A DNA stretch of 64,000 bases from Liolophura sinensis. Taxonomy: Eukaryota > Mollusca > Polyplacophora > Chitonida > Chitonidae. Below, one piece after another: positions 9,793 through 23,100 of the stretch (its first letter is position 1; each line of letters starts with the position of its first letter). The stretch lies in assembly GCF_032854445.1 (NCBI RefSeq), contig NC_088300.1:1364001-1428000 (forward strand), read 5' to 3'. Below the pieces are notes generated by a model. It was given only the letters and a program-made list of their open reading frames with translations. It was not told the origin of the DNA and made no database searches. The position numbers and the translations under genes are program-made.

Positions 9793-10031
9793 TATAGAGT
9801 AGAGTAGAGTAGAGTAGAGTAGAGTAGAGTAGAGTAGAGTAGCGTAGCGTATCGTATCGTATCGTATAGTTAGTATAGTATGGCATGGCATGGCATGGCA
9901 TGGCATGGCATGGCATGGCATGGCATGGCATAACATAGCATAGCATAGCATAGCATATCATAGCATAGCACAGCACAGCACAGCATAGCATAGCATAGCA
10001 TAGCATAGCACAGCATAGCATAGCATAGCAT
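9793..10031. repeat. Pentanucleotide blocks changing stepwise
   Basis: Homogeneous 5-bp blocks follow one another: agagt (about ten), agcgt, atcgt (three), atagt, ggcat (about fourteen), then agcat with interspersed agcac. Neighbouring blocks mostly differ by one or two bases. The tract begins about 180 bp outside the integrase start, at or near the right Polinton boundary. No gene is present; frames read through it only because a 5-bp unit can stay open. Confidence 0.9.
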
Positions 10032-10145
10032 GACGTCACCACCAACCTGCCCAGCCTGCCCCAGCCCCGGGGCAACTGGGCATCAACAACCTCCACCTCA
10101 AAAACCTCCACCTCAAAACGGAACCAAACGTACATTCTCAACTAC

Positions 10146-10480
10146 TGAGGTACTCTGGCAGGGGATAGTGTTGATGAGAGTTGACCTTGTGAGGTACTCT
10201 GGCCGGGGATAGCGTTGATGAGAGTTGACCTTGTGAGGTACTCTGGCCGAGTATATCGTTGATGAGAGTTGACCTTGTGAGGTACTCTGGCCGGGGATAG
10301 CCGTGATGAGAGTTGACCTTGTGAGGTATTCTGGCCGAGTATATCGTTGATGAGAGTTGACCTTGTGAGGCACTCTGGCCACGTATATCAAAACGGATCT
10401 TGTGAGGTTTTCTGGCGGGGAATAGTGCCAATGAATATTGACCTTGTGAGGTACTCTGGCAGGGGATAGCGTTCACTAGA
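10146..10480. repeat. 44-bp minisatellite
   Basis: About seven to eight copies of a 44-bp unit of the form tgaggtactctggccgggga plus tagcgttgatgagagttgac plus cttg. The final copies are more diverged. The sequence from 10480 to 10720 is unique and shows no gene. Confidence 0.88.
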
Positions 10481-10744
10481 TCTATATACACGGACGTGTG
10501 TAACATGAAGTGCTGAAGTATAAAAGAATGTGAATTCTTTTCCAAAAAATGTGAGGTCATGGCAATGCCTTCCAAGTCCGCCTTTGTCACAATAATAACG
10601 ACATTCACGGACTTCTCGGGCCTTCGTAACAAACAGTATAGTACATTTAGTTTGCGGTGTGTACGGAAGCTGACCTTGCTCATGGTTTCACCCAGACACA
10701 GACGTGTCTGAGGCTGACCTCTTATAAATATTGAATACTGATGG

Positions 10745-13250
10745 TAGTACAGATGGGTTTCCGTATAAATGTTGAATTCTAATGGTAGGACGGATGGTCC
10801 CCGTTTAAATGTTGAATACTTACCTTAAATGGTGAATACTGCTGGTAGTACGGATGGTTCCCGTATAAATGTTGAATACAGATGGTAGTACGAATGGTCC
10901 CCGTATAAATGTTGAACATTAACAGCAGTGCCAATGGTCCCCGTACAAATGTTGAATACAGATGGTAGTACGGATGGTCCCCGTATAAATGTTGAATACA
11001 GATGGTAGTACGAATGGTCCTCGTACAAATGTTGACATTAACAGTAGTGCGCATGGTCCCCGTACAAATGTTGAATACAGATGGTAGTATGGATGGTCCC
11101 CGTACAAATGTTGAATACAGATGGTAGTTCGGACGGTCCCTTACAAATGTTGTCATTAACAGTGGTGCACATGGTCCCCGTACAAATGTTGAACATTAAC
11201 AGTAGTGCAGATGATCCCCGTACAAGAGTTGAATACAGATGGTAGTATGGATGGTCCCCGTATAAATGTTGAATACAGATGGTAGTTCGGATGGTCACTG
11301 TACAAATGTTGACATTAACAGTAGTGCGCATGGTCCCCGTACAAATGTTGAATACAGATGGTAGTATGGATGGGCCCCATATAAATGTTGAATACAGATG
11401 GTAGTTCGGACGGTCCCTTACAAATGTTGACATTAACAGCAGTGCGCATGGTCCTCGAACAAATGTTGAACATTAACAGCAGTGCGCATGGTCCTCGTAC
11501 AAATGTTGAATACAGATGGTAGTATGGATGGTCCCCGTACAAATGTTGAATACAGATGGTAGTGCGCATGGTCCCCGTACCAATGTTGAATACAGATGGT
11601 AGTATGGATGGTCCCTTACAAATGTTGAACGTTAACAGTAGTGCGCATGGTCCTCGTACAAATGTTGAACATTAACAGTAGTGCGGATGGTCCCCGTACA
11701 AATGTTGAATACAGAAGGTAGTATGTACGGTCCCGTATGAATGTTGAATTCTGGTGGTAGTATGTATGGTCCCGTATGAATGTTGAATACTGGTGGTAGT
11801 ATGTATGGCCTCGTATGAATGTTGAATATTGATGGTAGTATTTATGGTTCCGTATGAATGTTGAATATTGATGGTAGTATGTACGGTCCCGTATGAATGT
11901 TGAATTCTGGTGGTAGTATGTATGGTCCCGTACAAATGTTGAATACTGGTGGTAGTATGTATAGCCCCGTATGAATGTTGAATTTTGGTGGTAGTAGGGA
12001 TGGTTCCTGTACAAATGTTGATTACTGGTGGTAGTATGTATAGCCCCTTATGAATGTTGAATTTTGGTGATAGTAGGGATGGTTTCTGTACAAATGTTGA
12101 ATACTGGTGGTAGTATGTATAGCCCCGTATGAATGTTGAATTTTGGTGATAGTAGGGATGGTTCCTGTACAAATGTTGAATACAGATGGTAGTATGTACG
12201 GTCCCGTATGAATGTTGAATTCTGGTGGTAGTATGTATGGTCCCGTACAAATATTGATTACTGGTGGTAGTATGTATGGTCCCGTACAAATATTGATTAC
12301 TGGTGGTAGTATGTACGGTCCCGTATGAATGTTGAATTCTGGTGGTAGTAGGGATGGTTCCTGTACAAATGTTGAATACTGGTGGTAGTATGTATGGTCC
12401 CGTACAAATGTTGAACACTGGTGGTAGTATGTATAGTCCCGTATGAATGTTGAATATTGATGGTAGTATGTATGGTTCCGTATGAATGTTGAATACTGGT
12501 GGTAGTTATGTATGGTCCCGTACAAATGTTGAATACTGGAAGTAGTGTGTATGGTCCCGTATGAATGTTGAATTCTGGTGGTAGTATGTATGATCCCGTA
12601 CAAATGTTGAATACTGGAGGTAGTATGTATAATCCCGTATGAATGTTGAATTCTGGTGGTAGTATGTATGGTCCCGTACAAATGTTGAATACTGGAGGTA
12701 GTATGTATGGTCCCGTATGAATGTTGAATTCTGGTGGTAGTATGTATGATCCCGTACAAATGTTGAATACTGGAGGTAGTATGTATAATCCCGTATGAAT
12801 GTTGAATTCTGGTGGTAGTATGTATGGTCCCGTACATACAAATGTTGAATACTGGAGGTAGTATGTATGGTCCCGTATGAATGTTGAACACTGGTGGTAG
12901 TATGTATGGTCCCGTATGAATGTTGAATATTGATGGTAGTATGTATGGTTCCGTATGAATGTTGAATACTGGTGGTAGTATGTATGGTCCCGTATGAATG
13001 TTGAATATTGATGGTAGTATGTATGGTCCCGTATGAATGTTGAATTCAGGTGGTAGTAGGGATGGTTCCTGTACAAATGTTGAATACTGGTGGTAGTATG
13101 TACGGTCCCGTATGAATGTTGAATATTGATGGTAGTATGTATGGTTCCGTATGAATGTTGAATTCTGGTGGTAGTAGGGATGGTTCCTGTACAAATGTTG
13201 AATACTGGTGGTAGTATGTACGGTCCCGTATGAATGTTGAATACTGGACC
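10745..13250. repeat. 39/40-bp minisatellite, ~2.5 kb, two subfamilies
   Basis: About 63 copies. The left half (to about 11700) uses a ~40-bp unit with gatggtagtatggatggtcc and ccgtacaaatgttgaataca. The right half uses a 39-bp unit with ctggtggtagtatgtatggt and cccgtatgaatgttgaatt. Because 39 is a multiple of three and the unit lacks stops in several minus-strand frames, frames of up to 390 codons are open (period YSTFIRDHTYYHQ, 13 residues), in three frames at once. I read these as by-products of the repeat. Confidence 0.93.
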
Positions 13251-13259
13251 CCGGATAAA

Positions 13260-14200
13260 TGTTTAATAAGAAAGATGAACCTTGTAAATGTTGTTACCGT
13301 ATTGAGTACTATCATGTCTAATCTGATCTTGTTTTTTCCATTATATTATTTATAAGTAATTTCTGTACAAATGTACACCATAGGGTCCTATATATGCGTC
13401 AGTTAAGATGCGAATTTAAGGTGTTTTGCTACACTTACACAGTGATGATATGTGTTGTCTTAGCCACAAGGATATAGCGTCAATGACGCTTAGATATCAC
13501 AAATATTTATTTCTGCTGCACAATCTATGCATGTAAACAGAGGACATATGTATATTTTCACTCGTCTGCACCAGCGCCACCATACGGACTCCAACCACCA
13601 CAGTTGTTTTGACAGTTAACACCTCTGACGTCACCACTGATATATATCACCCAGAGCAAGGATGAGAAATCGGTTTTTTTTTTACCTTTAAATGTAGGAA
13701 CAGATCATCAACATCGTATCAGGAAGTATGGCATCTCTCTATGGCATCTCACCGGATCTCACGGCTTGGTTAATCTCTCGGATTAATCTCAGATAAACAC
13801 ATTCAGAAAAATTTTCTGTGTTCAATAAGTTAGGTTCGTTTTATTGTGATCTCAAGTTGGAGTCACTGAAAAGGGAAATTCGAGCTTAATAAGTGTTAAC
13901 TCACGGATCCGGTCGAACAACCTGAAAACAGATGATAAATCGGTGCCATTTCAAACACAGTTCCGCCCAGATGACCATATATAGCTTCAGTCTGACTAAC
14001 CTTCTATGTACATTCACACAAATAGGTTAAAATTGAAGGCAACGGTACAGTTCATAACGCGTTCCGTGATCAGGAAGGGAGGAGCCCGTATAGACAGCAC
14101 ATAGCCGTCAACCAAGGTATGTCAAACGACTACTTGTATCTTAAAATATTGTTATAATGTTATCTGTTTTTCTTGAAAAACAATTATACAGAGTAATAGG
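13260..14200. other. Unique sequence without recognised gene
   Basis: AT-rich unique sequence between two minisatellites. I see no long open frame, splice-supported exon, SINE or RNA gene here. Confidence 0.5.
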
Positions 14201-14204
14201 TGGT

Positions 14205-14800
14205 GTGTGTGTAGGGCCGGGTGGGGGGGGGGGGGGGGGGGTGCAGTGGATGTGGGTGAATATACGTCGTAGGTGGTGTGTGTGTGGTGGTGGTGGGGGG
14301 GGGGGCAGTGGATGTGGGTGAATATACGTCGTAGGTGGTGTGTGTGTGGTGGGGATGGGGGGCAGTGGATGTGGGTGAATATACGTCGTAGGTGGTGTGT
14401 GTGTGGTGGGGATGGGGGGCAGTGGATGTGGGTCAATATACGTCGTAGGTGGTGTGTGTGTGGTGGGGAGGGGGGCAGTGGATGTGGGTGAATATACGTC
14501 GTAGGTGGTGTGTGTGTGGTGGGGAGGGGGGCAGTGGATGTGGGTGAATATACGTCGTAGGTGGTGTGTGTGTGGTGGGGGGGGGGGGGCAGTGGATGTG
14601 GGTGAATATACTTCGTAGGTGGTGTGTGTGTGGTGGGGGGGCAGTGGATGTGGGTGAATATACGTCGTAGGTGGTGTGTGTGGGGGGGGGCAGGATGTGG
14701 ATGTGGCGGTTGGCAGAGGATGTGGGTGGGTGGGGGCAGAGGATGTGGATGTGGGGGCGGGCAGAAAATGTGAGTGTGGGAGGGGGGCAGAGGATGTGGG
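14205..14800. repeat. G-rich minisatellite (~56-bp unit)
   Basis: About ten copies of a unit containing ggtggtgtgtgtgtggtggg, a run of six or more G, and cagtggatgtgggtgaatat followed by acgtcgta. The array opens with a run of about 20 G near 14223-14242. Repeated G-runs on one strand make G-quadruplex formation plausible. The last units degenerate into cagaggatgtgg repeats. Confidence 0.9.
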
Positions 14801-17142
14801 TGAATATACTCCTGCCCCTCAAGTTTCTCTCAGAAAAACTCCCAACTTATAACGTTAATGCATTGGTAGGATCTGTCTGAAATCCTGTCTGAGTGAAATC
14901 GGTAGTCATCCCGCCCCATCTTAACCATCCAGGTCTAAATATCTTACAGCTTCATTAATCTGGATTTGGGAGGTTACTGTTCGAGGTTTGAATTCTAAAT
15001 CAATAAATTGAACATGAACTTAAGCTTAATGGGTGAATCGATTTAAAGCAGATTAGTGTCATTTGTTATAGCGCAGCTTGAGAAGTCAGTCATTGGCGTT
15101 TCTGTATAATGGGGTACTGTTGGGACATAAAAGTAAATCAAACACAATTCAAAAAACACAATTTACAATACACAGTTTACAAAAATACAAAAACATGGTG
15201 TACAAGAGATTTGAAAGCTATATACAGGGGAGTATAAAGTAAAAACTGAAGGTTCCTTCCACCATATAAATGGCCTGTGAGAATAGCTTTTTTGGCGTTT
15301 CTCTCAAAGTCCATGTGATGTAATGATGATCTAACGGACAGATAACGGGGAACAATACGTGTACTTGGCTCCCAACACAGCTTCAGAGATTTTACTCTCT
15401 GGAATATTACGTTAACGAACTGTGCTTTATTAAGAAGAGGCATATGCTAAACCTTTGCAAAGCTTGTCTTCCATTTTCAATGGATTTGCTTTGATTTCTG
15501 TAGAATTTAGAACTCGTTTAACTTCGTTTTTCTTGTATACTTTTATTTGTATCTGTAATCCACTTAAACTTTATAGTGTATGTCTTAATGTTTTAATGGA
15601 AAATGTTTAAATTAAAACCACGGGGCAAATAGGTGAACAGATTCGTCACAAATTTGAACGTTGGTATTATACTTATACTGCATTAAATATGTTGGAATAC
15701 ATTATCGATTTCAAATTATTTGAATGACAATAATGGACAATCCAGGTTGAACTTCTGACACGTATGCGTCAGGGGGAGTATCCCCTTGTTCCGCAAGTGT
15801 ATTTATGGAGGGAGCTATATTGTATTGACCGGAGTTGCTCATGCATGGCGCTGATATAAAGACTACGGTCACACTTAAATGAACCAAGTCAAATCCTCAA
15901 TATTGATATGTTTTGATAAAAAGAACAAATGACCCTGTACATGTCTTGTGAACATACCCTGTATGGTAGAGCTGATGGTGCTCTACTCACTTCCAATGTT
16001 GAACCTTCACTCAACATAGGCATTTGCATACGCACACAAAGGCTTCACCAGGGCTATTTTAGTAACTACTATTTAGGTTTCTTAATAGATATTGAGTTTC
16101 AAAATGAATTCCAGGTCTATGACCCATAATGACATGAATTTAGTTCGAAAAATTAGCAGACTGCAATGAATTTTAGCTTAGCTGAGAAAATAGAAAACAA
16201 CGGAACAGTTGACAACATGGTTATGATAAAGACAAGCTTGAAGATTAAATGAACAATGAGCAATTCAGATTTCTGATACATCTCTGGCTGTATTCATGGA
16301 GCTTGTATTTTTGGTTAAAAATAGACGTGTACTGTGGTAGCTTAAAAGAAAAAAATAATTCAAGCTTAGTAATTTAGACAGAGGAGTGAAACCAGAACTG
16401 GATGGACAGCCATTTTTTTCTGAAGTGCTTGGTTACTCCATAAATCAATTTTTAATCTAAAAATCTTACGAGGTCATGGGAGAAACCGGAAACACGATGT
16501 GGCGTCACTCGTACCCCACGCTGGATCGGTCATATAGTAGAGACAAAACAGGGATCACGCGACGTCCCCAGCGGAAACAAGTGCAAGATCGGGTCATTAA
16601 AAAAAACCCAAAAGAGTCATGCCTGATTGACTAAAATTGATGATTTGACGGTGCTTTGATTCTCTGGATATACGTGGTTTTGCTTACTTTGAACTGAGAT
16701 ATCTTTGTTATACATCACAAAAATGCAAAATACAGCACACTTTCTAAACTTGGGCGGGACACTGTTTTGATATTAGTATATTCGTCTAGTTTGGTGGGAT
16801 AACTGATAAACAAACGTTACCCAATAGTCAGCCTCTGTTATTTATGCGTTCAGTTCTGTACAATGCGGTATTACGAGTTTCACTGGAGACAAATGACAAG
16901 AGTCTTTTATGCCCTTGAAACAGCAGTTAAAAACTGCGTACTATGGCTTTTATTTGTGCTGTTCTTGTGTAGCACGTCATATGTTTCATTGTTATGCGCT
17001 CTCACTTAATGCTCGTACGTTTCAGAGTTCAAAACATATCCAAAAGATAAACATATTCAAAAGAACGTTTAGCCAGAAATTAAATGGTGGAAAAAACGCA
17101 TTTTCGCATTTGGCGAACAGAGTGAACAGAAGAAAGTGAGTG
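14800..17142. other. Intergenic region upstream of polyketide synthase gene A
   Basis: About 2.3 kb of unique AT-rich sequence with no convincing gene. It should contain the promoter and any 5' untranslated exon of gene A, but no core promoter could be assigned with confidence. An 88-codon frame on the minus strand at 15177-15443 has no recognised similarity. Confidence 0.5.
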
Positions 17143-20100
17143 ATGGACATACAAGAACCCATTGCAATCGTTGGGCTGGGCTGTCGATTTCCTGGAGGAG
17201 ACAACTTGGATGAATTCTGGAGAGTGTTATCAAAGGGAGAGAACCATGTGATAGACGTGCCGCCGGACAGATGGAATGTGGATGCCTGGTATCATCCGGA
17301 AGCTCCAGGAAAGATGTACTCACGAAAACTGGGCGCTGTCAAAGGGTGCGTAATTAAAAAGGTTTTGAAAGCTAAAACTAAATAGTTAAAAGGAGTATAC
17401 ACTGTGTAAAGCCAGAAGTCTTTGACGTATTCTGATTGTTGGTTTCTCAGTTACTTTTGCGTACAGCGCCTGTCGAACAGAATCTTGAGGCATTTTGATG
17501 TCTGGTTTATCCGTTTTAATTTGGAGAAAGAAGTTACTTTACAAATGAATTCTCAGCCATCAGTGTTTGGCGTGAGTAACCATACCACCTGACATATGGC
17601 GTGGATGACGTATTGTAGGACTATATGGTACTGCTTATATGAGTTACGTAGGACACTAAAGCAGGCCAGGCTACATTTCAAACACAGTGTATTTGACAGC
17701 TGTAGGGATACAGCCAAACACTGGCAACCAGTGCCAATCAGTGATAGTCAAAAACCAAGCAAGGCACATAAATACGGACCAAGGTTCGGAAGAATGAAGA
17801 ATTGAGGCTGGCTTCCTGTCGCCAATAGTTAGCCTGACCTTAGCTGAAAATGATAAAGTTGCTGATGTGATGTGTTTCAGACACGATGAGTTTGACAATC
17901 GCCTGTACGGAATCAGCGAATCAGAGTCGCTAAAGATGGACCCCCAGCAAAGATTTGTGCTGGATTCCGTCCATATGGCGCTGGAGGATGGTGGGTTTAC
18001 CAGGGAACATCTTCGGGGCAGTAAAACTGGTGTATATATAGGTAACTAATTGTTCTATACGAAACAGAGCGGCTTATATACCGCGGAGCGGCTTAGGGGC
18101 AGCATTTATTTATTTGATGGGAGTTTTACACCGTACCAAGTACAGTTAAAATGACGTCTATATATGTAACTAAATGTTTTACACAAAACGCAGGGGCTTG
18201 TTTACCGGTAAGAGACTTAGGGGTAGCAAAATTGGCGTCTACATAGGTAATTATACGTCTGTATGATAACCCCAGGGATGTGTTTACCAGAAAACAGCTT
18301 GGGGCAAGTAAAACAGGTGTCTACATAGGTAACTATACGTCTGTATGATAACCCCGGGGATGTATTTACCAGAGAACAGCTTCGGGGAAGTAAAACTGGC
18401 GTCTACACAGATAACTATACGCCTGTGTGATAACCCCAGGGATGTGTTTACCAGAGAACAACTTGGGGCAAGTAAAACAGATGTCTAAATAGGTAACTAT
18501 ACGTCTGTATGATAACCCCAGGGATGTGTTTACCAGAAAACAGCTTGGGGGAAGTAAAACAGGTGTCTACATAGGTAACTATACGTCTGTATGATAACCC
18601 TGAGGATGTGTTTACCAGAGAACAACTTGGGGCAAGTAAAACAGATGTCTAAATAGGTAACTATACGTCTGTATGATAACCCCAGGGATGTGTTTACCAG
18701 AAAACAGCTTGGGGGAAGTAAAACAGGTGTCTACATAGGTAACTATACGTCTGTATGATAACCCTGAGGATGTGTTTACCAGAAAACAGCTTGGGGGAAG
18801 TAAAACAGGTGTCTAAATAGGTAACTATATGTCTGTATGATAACCCCGGGGATGTGTTTACCAGAGAACAGCTTGGGGCAAGTAAAACTGGCGTCTACAC
18901 AGATAACTATACGTCTGTGTGATAACCCCGGGGATGTGTTTACCAGAGAACAGCTTGGGGCAAGTAAAACAGGTGTCTACATAGGTAACTATACGTCTGT
19001 ATGATAACCCTGAGGATGTGTTTACCAGAAAACAGCTTGGGGCAAGTAAAACAGGTGTCTACATAGGTAACTATACGTCTGTATGATAACCCCGGGGATG
19101 TGTTTACCAGAGAACAGCTTGGGGGAAGTAAAACTGGCGTCTACACAAATAACTATACGTCTGTGTGATAACCCCGGGGATGTGTTTACCAGAGAACAGC
19201 TTGGGGGAAGTAAAACAGGTGTCTACATAGGTAACTATACGTCTGTATGATAACCCCAGGGATGTGTTTACCAGAAAACAGCTTGGGGGAAGTAAAACAG
19301 GTGTCTACATAGGTAACTATACGTCTGTATGATAACCCTGAGGATGTGTTTACCAGAAAACAGCTTGGGGCAAGTAAAACAGGTGTCTAAATAGGTAACT
19401 ATATGTCTGTATGATAACCCCGGGGATGTGTTTACCAGAAAACAGCTTGGGGGAAGTAAAACAGGTGTCTACATAGGTAACTATACGTCTGTATGATAAC
19501 CCTGAGGATGTGTTTACCAGAAAACAGCTTGGGGCAAGTAAAACAGGTGTCTACATAGGTAACTATATGTCTGTATGATAACCCCGGGGATGTATTTACC
19601 AGAGAACAGCTTGGGGCAAGTAAAACAGGTGTCTAAATAGGTAACTATATGTCTGTATGATAACCCCGGGGATGTGTTTACCAGAGAACAGCTTGGGGCA
19701 AGTAAAACTGGCGTCTACACAGATGACTATACGTCTGTGTGATAACCCCGGGGATGTGTTTACCAGAGAACAACTTGGGGGGAGTAAAACAGATGTCTAC
19801 ATAGGTAACTATACGTCTGTATGATAACCCTAAGGATGTGTTTACCAGAGAACAACTTGGGGGAAGTAAAACAGGTGTCTACATAGGTAACTATACGTCT
19901 GTATGATAACCCTAAGGATGTGTTTACCAGAGAACAGCTTGGGGCAAGTAAAATAGGTGTCTACATAGGTAACTATACGTCTGTATGATAACCCTAAGGA
20001 TGTGTTTACCAGAGAATAACTTGGGGGAAGTAAAACAGGTGTCTACATAGGTAACTATATGTCTGTATGATAACCCCGGGGATGTGTTTACCAGAGAACA

Positions 20101-23100
20101 GCTTCGGGGAAGTAAAACAGGTGTCTAAATAGGTAACTATATGTCTGTATGATAACCCCGAGGATGTGTTTACCAGAGAACAGCTTGGGGGGAGTAAAAC
20201 AGGTGTCTATATGGTAACCTTTTCCTTTAGTTTTAGAAGTTTCTCTTATTGTCCGATTCACACCGTGCTCAAGATCATCGATACTACAAGAGCCTGTTCT
20301 GTATATAAAGGCAAATTTCACCAAACATTTCACTAATCACCGCTCTTTCACATGTGACAGGATCAATGAATACAGACTACTCAAACATCCTTTCAAAACA
20401 CGTAGAAGTGGCTGATAATTACCACTTGACTGGATCTGCTAACAGTATAGTGGCCGCCCGGGTATCTTATGTGTACGATCTCCGCGGCCCGGCTGTTACC
20501 TTGGATACGGCCTGTTCCTCTGCCCTCATGGCCATCCATTTGGCCTCCCAGGGCCTTTCCACAGGTGGGTGCTCCTCTAATTCATTGCAGGATACTATGT
20601 CAGACTGGAAGATATACTGATGCAATGGTCTCATGTCACCTTCGTCGAGCAAAGTCACTAGAAGAGAATAAGAGACGGTATTTTGGTTATTCATAATGAA
20701 CATAAAAGACAATAGCACGGAGGTAAAACCAGACCAGTGACGAAAGTGTGTTAGCTGGAAAATAGTGGACGTCACTGATCTAGAATTACTCAAAATGTTG
20801 TGCTCAGATGTGCTCTGTTAGCAGAAGAATTTCAAGATAATTATCCCTTTGTGTCTTATGTCGTGATAGTACGTTTGCTTAAGACCACGCTTACTTTCTA
20901 ATCCTTGAAAAACTTAACTATTTGCCAGGAGACTGCGACCTTGCTTTGGCCGGAGGTGTCAATCTGGTCATGATACACATCTCGGGGGTGTACCTCAGTC
21001 AGGCAGGGATGGCCTCCCGTGTCGGTCAGTGCCAAGCCTTCTCAGCAGATGCTGACGGATACGTAAGAGGAGAAGGCTGTGGGGTTGTTGTACTGAAAAG
21101 ATTGTCTGATGTAAGTTTTAAACCTCACGAACTTTGATAAGAATATATAAGGATGGTGAGCCTTTCATTAATATATAAATAATAAAACCAACTTGCCTTT
21201 TTTTTTTATAAAGAGATGAATATGAAAGGCAGGAAATTAGGCATATCAACGCACATTCATAAGTATTTTATTGGATTTATTTATTTGATTTGATTGGTGT
21301 TTTACGCCGTACTCAAGAATATTCCACTTATACGACCATGGCCAGCATTATGGTGGGTTGAAACCGGGCAGAGCTCGGGAGAAACCCACGACCATCCGCA
21401 GGTTTCCGCAAGACCTTCCCATGTACGGCCGTAGAGGAAGCCAGCATTATGTTATTTGAGATATTGCGAGCAACGCTGTTTCTTGGAATAATACTTGAAT
21501 AAATGCATTTAGAAATGTGATGATTAGTCGCATAAGAAGTCTTGTGAGACAACTTTAATCATGTCTTTATCAGGCTTTGAAAAACAAAGACAAAATCTGG
21601 GGCACGATCACCACTGGAACAAACCAAGATGGCCACATGGCACAACCGATCACAGCGCCCTCTGGTCTTCAACAGGAACAACTTCTAGAAGATATGTACA
21701 GCCGTCACAATATCGACAAATCTACAGTGCAGTACATCGAAGCACATGGTTAGAATTATTTCTGACACGTGAGAATTAAGTTTGAAATTGATTGTTTTAA
21801 GACATATGTAACTGTAGAGGTTGACACGGAATATGTATCAACACAGAAGAGGTCTTAGTTCGAATCTTTATAAGGCTATTCCGGCTGCCCCTTTATTTAT
21901 TTTTTTGGGCCTCCGTGGCCGAGGTGGTTATCACGCCAGCGCGGCGCAATGAGCATCCCACCAATGTGATCGCTGTGAGTTCAAATCCAGCTCATGCTGG
22001 ATTCCTCTCCGGCCGTATGTGGGAAGGTCTGTCTGCAACCTGCTGATGACCTCGAATTTTCCCCGGGCCCTATTAGATTTCCTCCCACTATAATGCTGGC
22101 CGCCGTCGTATAAGTGAAAAATTCTCTAGTACCGCGAAAAACATCAATCAAATAAAAAAATAAATAACGATTTCTCGGCTCAACATATCAGGAACTTGGG
22201 TGGAAAAGTCCTAATCAAGTTAATCCTCTCACCCTCACCCGAAAAGCACTCCAAAACATTTCACATCCACTGTACGAGGGTTATGGTTATAGACAGAAGG
22301 ACTTCAATATCGGGTGAAACCCACTGCCCTTCACCAGTTATCTAACACTCATTCTGACGTAAATCCACATCTGAACCACCGCCCTTTGCCAGTTATCTAA
22401 CACTCATTCTGACGTAAACCCACATCTGAACCACCGCCCTTCGCCGGTTATCTAACACTCATTCTAACGTAAATCGACCTTTTAACCACCGCCCTTCGCC
22501 GATTATATAACACTCATTCTGACGTAAACCCACATCTGAACCACCGCCCTTTTCCAGTTATCTAACACTCACTCTGACGTAAACCTACATCTGAAACACT
22601 GCCCTTTGCCAGGTATCTAACACTCATTCTGACGTAAACCCACATCTGAACCACCGCCCTTCGCCAGTTATCTAGCCCTCATTCTGACGTAAACCCACAT
22701 CTGAACCACCGCCCTTCGCCAGTTATATAACGCTGGCGAGACAGCTGACAAGGTGTGGTGGTCAGAACGGACTAATGAATGCCTCTTAATGCAGTCTCGC
22801 ATAACCAGGCGAATCACATATATGGCAGTGTTAATCATTTTTCTTATTCATGACATGATCGCAGCTGTGAAATAAATAAATGTGTTTCTTCTTTACCATA
22901 GGCACAGGTACCCCTGTAGGAGACCCCATAGAAGCAAACTGTCTCGGCCGATTTTTCGGACAAGATGGCAAGATCCGACATATTGGTTCAGTGAAAACAA
23001 ACATTGGACATCTGGAGTCAGCGGCAGGAGCAGCGGGGCTCATTAAAGTTCTGCTCATGATGAAGCACGAGACCATAGTGCCATCACTGTTCAGCTCAAA

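Noticed and set aside
15177-15443. 88-codon minus-strand gene
   Set aside because: No recognisable domain, splice site or homologue by eye; the length is unremarkable for AT-rich sequence.
18046-20215. CRISPR-like regular array
   Set aside because: The whole 82-bp unit repeats; there are no unique spacers, and the unit matches the neighbouring exon of a eukaryotic gene.
21908-21985. tRNA gene
   Set aside because: A-box and B-box-like sequences belong to a SINE head followed by the conserved SINE body and tail; the same applies at 44820 and 34550.
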